Assembly: GCA_937896115.1 (NCBI GenBank)
Contig: CALBLB010000111.1
Location: 1-8,176, forward strand
Origin: an uncultured Succinatimonas sp.
GTDB taxonomy: Bacteria; Pseudomonadota; Gammaproteobacteria; Enterobacterales; Succinivibrionaceae
DNA: 8,176 nucleotides
Reading direction: 5' to 3'
The notes below the pieces were generated by a model. That model ran no database searches. It was given only the letters and a program-made list of their open reading frames with translations, and was not told the origin of the DNA. The stretch's first letter is position 1. Each line of letters begins with the position of its first letter. A program made the position numbers and the translations under genes. Of this stretch, positions 6,492 to 8,176 are shown in pieces.

Positions 6492-7616
6492 TCAATCCGT
6501 TACCGGGCATGGGTATTCTTTTAGAGCACAAAAGGACAAATTGCCAAGACGGCAAACGGCGGCGCAAGCTGTCATACCGGCTCCGAATGCCGACAAACAT
6601 ACCAATTTTTCTTGCATACCTGATTTGACGTTCTGCTCTGTCGTCAGACAGCCTTGCAGATTGAAGGCTATATTAACGGGAATGGTCGAACTAGATGAAT
6701 TGCCGAAGTTTTCCACAATATTGTCGAAGATCACCGCTTGATTGTTTTCATCAACATCTAAGATCAGATCTGATAATTTATCCACCAAGAATTTATTGGG
6801 TTGATGGGTTAAGTGATAATCGATAGAACTTTTCTTTATCTTTGCGTAAGTGCACAGGTCATTTATCAGTGCAGGAACCTTGTCCATTACAAAATGAAAA
6901 ACTTTGGCTCCGTCCATATGCAAATCATTTAAGCTGCGGTAGTTTCCTAGGTTGTCCTTGGCAAGCTTTGCGGTATTTTCATCTGCAGGCAGTTTCATTC
7001 CTCCTGCCGGAACTATCAGGGTTTCAACTTCAGAGCCGTCGTGATAAAAATCAAAGAAGATCTTGTCATCGGCAGACGGGCTTTTTTCTATTAAAGTTAC
7101 GCTTGCAGCATCTCCCATCAAAGGATAAGTATTTCTGTCTTTAATGTTTAAATGGCAGGTCCCGGCGTTGGAAGTAACCAGAAGGATCTTTTGCATCTCT
7201 TCAGTTGAGGCAAGCATGGTTGACGCGGTATAGAGACCGGAGATAAAGCCTGAACAATTTTCATAAAGATCAACACAATGAGTGTTATGCGAAAGTTTTA
7301 ACCTGCCGTGTAATACTTTTGAATTCCCAGGAACTGGATATTCATGTTGATGACTTACGAATACGAGTGCTGAAATTTCGTCTCGTGAAATTATGCCGTT
7401 ATCTAAAAATTGTTTTACTGCAAATTCGGCAAGATCACACAGAGAAACCTGTTCAGGGGCAATTCTATGCTCTCTAAATCCCATGACTTTGGCTAATTTT
7501 CTTGATGAATGTTCTGAAAACGGATATTCCTTGATCTCGTCTTCAAACTTCGAGACTGTCGAAGGCACCACAGCGCATAATGCTTTGATCTTTACATGTG
7601 AAATTGCGGCTTTCAT
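6492..7616 (-). CDS. FabH-like 3-oxoacyl-ACP synthase III (second paralogue, HQPN type)
   Basis: The product is 374 residues from the ATG at 7616. The condensing triad is intact: Cys121 in YENCSGF, His271 in LTHQPNKF and Asn306 in NFGNSSS. The HQPNK variant of the usual HQANK differs from the next gene's HQANK, so the two synthases are related but not recent duplicates, and probably use different primers or act in sequence. I chose 7616 rather than the in-frame TTG at 7652 because the ATG forms a classic ATGA overlap with the carrier protein stop, has AAGGA eight bases upstream, and aligns with the start of the paralogue. It follows its carrier protein directly, suggesting that this carrier supplies or accepts its acyl group. 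Confidence 0.87.
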   Translation of the reverse strand: MKAAISHVKIKALCAVVPSTVSKFEDEIKEYPFSEHSSRKLAKVMGFREHRIAPEQVSLCDLAEFAVKQFLDNGIISRDEISALVFVSHQHEYPVPGNSKVLHGRLKLSHNTHCVDLYENCSGFISGLYTASTMLASTEEMQKILLVTSNAGTCHLNIKDRNTYPLMGDAASVTLIEKSPSADDKIFFDFYHDGSEVETLIVPAGGMKLPADENTAKLAKDNLGNYRSLNDLHMDGAKVFHFVMDKVPALINDLCTYAKIKKSSIDYHLTHQPNKFLVDKLSDLILDVDENNQAVIFDNIVENFGNSSSSTIPVNIAFNLQGCLTTEQNVKSGMQEKLVCLSAFGAGMTACAAVCRLGNLSFCALKEYPCPVTD

Positions 7617-7858
7617 GATTGGGTTCCTTGATATTTCGTAGCCAACGAGCAAATGGCATCTAAAGATTCAAAATTTTCAGGTACGAGTTCAGTTCCTGGG
7701 ATCTTTATTCCAAGCAAGGTCTCAAGTTCAGAAATGATCTGTACGATGTCAAAACTTTCCAAGATCCCGCTACTTACGAAATGGCGCAATTCATTTTCAA
7801 AATTTATTTCAGGATGCAACGATTGCAAAAGATTTAATATAATTTTTTTATTATTCAC
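7613..7858 (-). CDS. Acyl carrier protein, 'ESFD' type, GTG start
   Basis: This 81-residue protein has the carrier-protein fold pattern with the phosphopantetheine Ser35 in GILESFDIVQ; the usual Asp before the Ser is Glu34. The SFDIV pattern resembles carrier proteins that partner AMP ligases (DltC-like and similar) more than housekeeping AcpP. The start is GTG at 7858, overlapping the ligase stop as GTGA, and has the best ribosome binding site in the window (GGGAGG, seven bases upstream). No in-frame ATG near the start offers an alternative. The stop overlaps the next synthase as ATGA. Its place directly after the ligase suggests that the ligase loads it. Confidence 0.85.
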   Translation of the reverse strand: MNNKKIILNLLQSLHPEINFENELRHFVSSGILESFDIVQIISELETLLGIKIPGTELVPENFESLDAICSLATKYQGTQS

Positions 7859-8176
7859 TTAAGCACCTCCCTTTTTAAACTTCCTTTATTGGTTCTTGGA
7901 ATTTTATCGATCACCGCAATAAATTTAGGAAGCATAAAATGTGCAAGGCGGCAGGAAAGATATTTGCGCAGAAGCTCTTCGTCAAAAGCTTCTTTCTTGC
8001 AATTCAATTGTACAAAAAGCTTGGGTACCTGACCTAATTCTTCATCGTCTACAGGAATACAGGCGCAGTCGTTCACACCTTCGTAGGTAATCGCTACCGA
8101 TTCTATTTCAAGCGGTGATACTTTATGTCCGCCTATGTTGATGATGCTTCCTCGTCTTCCAAGCAGGAACAGCGCA
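7855..8176 (-). CDS. AMP-dependent acyl ligase (ANL superfamily), C-terminal part only
   Basis: The frame is open to the right edge; about 107 residues are visible and the 5' part is cut off. The start of the fragment shows the A8 hinge motif GRRGSIINIGGHKVSPLEIE, diagnostic for acyl-CoA synthetases and adenylation domains. The end has the A10 region PRTNKGSLKREVL. Aligned with the consensus PxTxxGKxxRxxL, the catalytic lysine is Ser (codon 7879-7881), although a Lys stands two positions earlier. The family activates an acid with ATP and transfers it to CoA or to a carrier protein. With the carrier gene overlapping its stop (GTGA), loading of that carrier is likely. The GTG at 8076 is an internal valine codon, not a start. 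The substrate is unknown. Confidence 0.82.
   Translation of the reverse strand, partial: ALFLLGRRGSIINIGGHKVSPLEIESVAITYEGVNDCACIPVDDEELGQVPKLFVQLNCKKEAFDEELLRKYLSCRLAHFMLPKFIAVIDKIPRTNKGSLKREVLK
7866..7871 (-). promoter_or_regulatory. Strong ribosome binding site deciding the GTG start of the carrier protein
   Basis: GGGAGG on the minus strand, seven bases before the GTG at 7858, lies inside the final codons of the ligase gene. It fixes the start of the carrier protein and should compensate for the weaker GTG codon. Confidence 0.75.

Larger units (their letters stand above)
3766..8176 (-). other. Acyl-building operon: ligase, ACP, two KAS III, GNAT, ACP, reductase
   Basis: Seven minus-strand genes are joined by overlaps of 4, 4 and 1 bases and by gaps of 4 and 7 bases; only the step from the GNAT gene to the second carrier has a larger gap (64 bases). 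I found no convincing promoter inside that gap. The gene set covers activation, carriage, condensation, ketoreduction and transfer, but not dehydration or enoyl reduction. The operon begins beyond the right edge, so amino-sugar genes or glycosyltransferases may lie there. Confidence 0.75.

Noticed and set aside
6842..7144. Plus-strand open frame opposite the second KAS III gene
   Set aside because: It is a shadow of a clear coding gene with a complete catalytic triad, and it has no recognisable domain.
7617..7652. Longer start of the second KAS III gene at 7652
   Set aside because: That codon is TTG within the carrier gene; the ATG at 7616 has an ATGA overlap, a good ribosome binding site and aligns with the paralogue's start.
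7855..8076. A separate small protein starting at 8076
   Set aside because: The codon is GTG inside a frame that stays open to the window edge and encodes the ligase A8 motif upstream, so it is an internal valine.
3766..8176. Aryl polyene or ordinary fatty-acid cluster
   Set aside because: There is no dehydratase, no FabF-like synthase or chain-length factor and no outer-membrane lipid export gene in the visible part, while a PseH-like transferase is present.

Overview
The window suggests a motile gammaproteobacterium. The chromosomal group nudF-cpdA-yqiA has the E. coli order, the cpdA product has the E. coli length of 275 residues, and the left edge carries the first codons of a flagellin gene behind a sigma-28-like promoter. 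The dihydroorotase is the long 'HFRDPG' type, not the short E. coli type, which points away from Enterobacterales. I suspect an anaerobic Aeromonadales/Succinivibrionaceae-like lineage, but that is only inference.

Layout. (1) Positions 1-201: the start of a flagellin gene on the minus strand (MALYVNTNVT...), its strong ribosome binding site, a sigma-28-like promoter, and an intrinsic terminator that ends pyrC transcription. (2) 202-1545, minus: pyrC. (3) 1546-1599: a short divergent control region with a perfect palindrome touching the pyrC ribosome binding site. (4) 1600-3762, plus: the housekeeping genes nudF, cpdA and yqiA; cpdA and yqiA overlap by one base. yqiB, which lies between nudF and cpdA in E. 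coli, is absent. (5) 3766-8176, minus: a compact operon that runs off the right edge. In transcription order it holds an acyl-activating AMP ligase (C-terminal part only), an acyl carrier protein, two FabH-like ketoacyl synthases, a PseH-like GNAT acyltransferase, a second acyl carrier protein and a FabG-like reductase.

The operon is the interesting part. The genes overlap or are separated by 0-7 bases, except for one 64-base gap. Together they look like a small dedicated acyl-building line: an acid is activated and loaded on a carrier, extended by one or two condensations, reduced to a 3-hydroxyacyl group, and passed by the GNAT enzyme to an acceptor, probably an amino sugar. No dehydratase or enoyl reductase is visible, so the expected product is a short 3-hydroxyacyl group rather than a saturated fatty acid. 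From memory, ACP/FabH-like/FabG-like genes also occur in Pseudomonas flagellin-glycosylation islands. Finding such a set about 4 kb from a flagellin gene makes decoration of a flagellin or other surface glycan the leading hypothesis. No nucleotide-sugar enzyme or glycosyltransferase is present in the window to prove it.

Oddities in the operon: the AMP ligase has serine where the conserved A10 lysine is expected; the GNAT lacks the glycines of the usual acetyl-CoA loop; the carrier protein next to the ligase starts with GTG; and a perfect 15-bp hairpin is formed by the last codons of the GNAT gene. I saw no tRNA, rRNA, CRISPR array, insertion sequence or phage gene.
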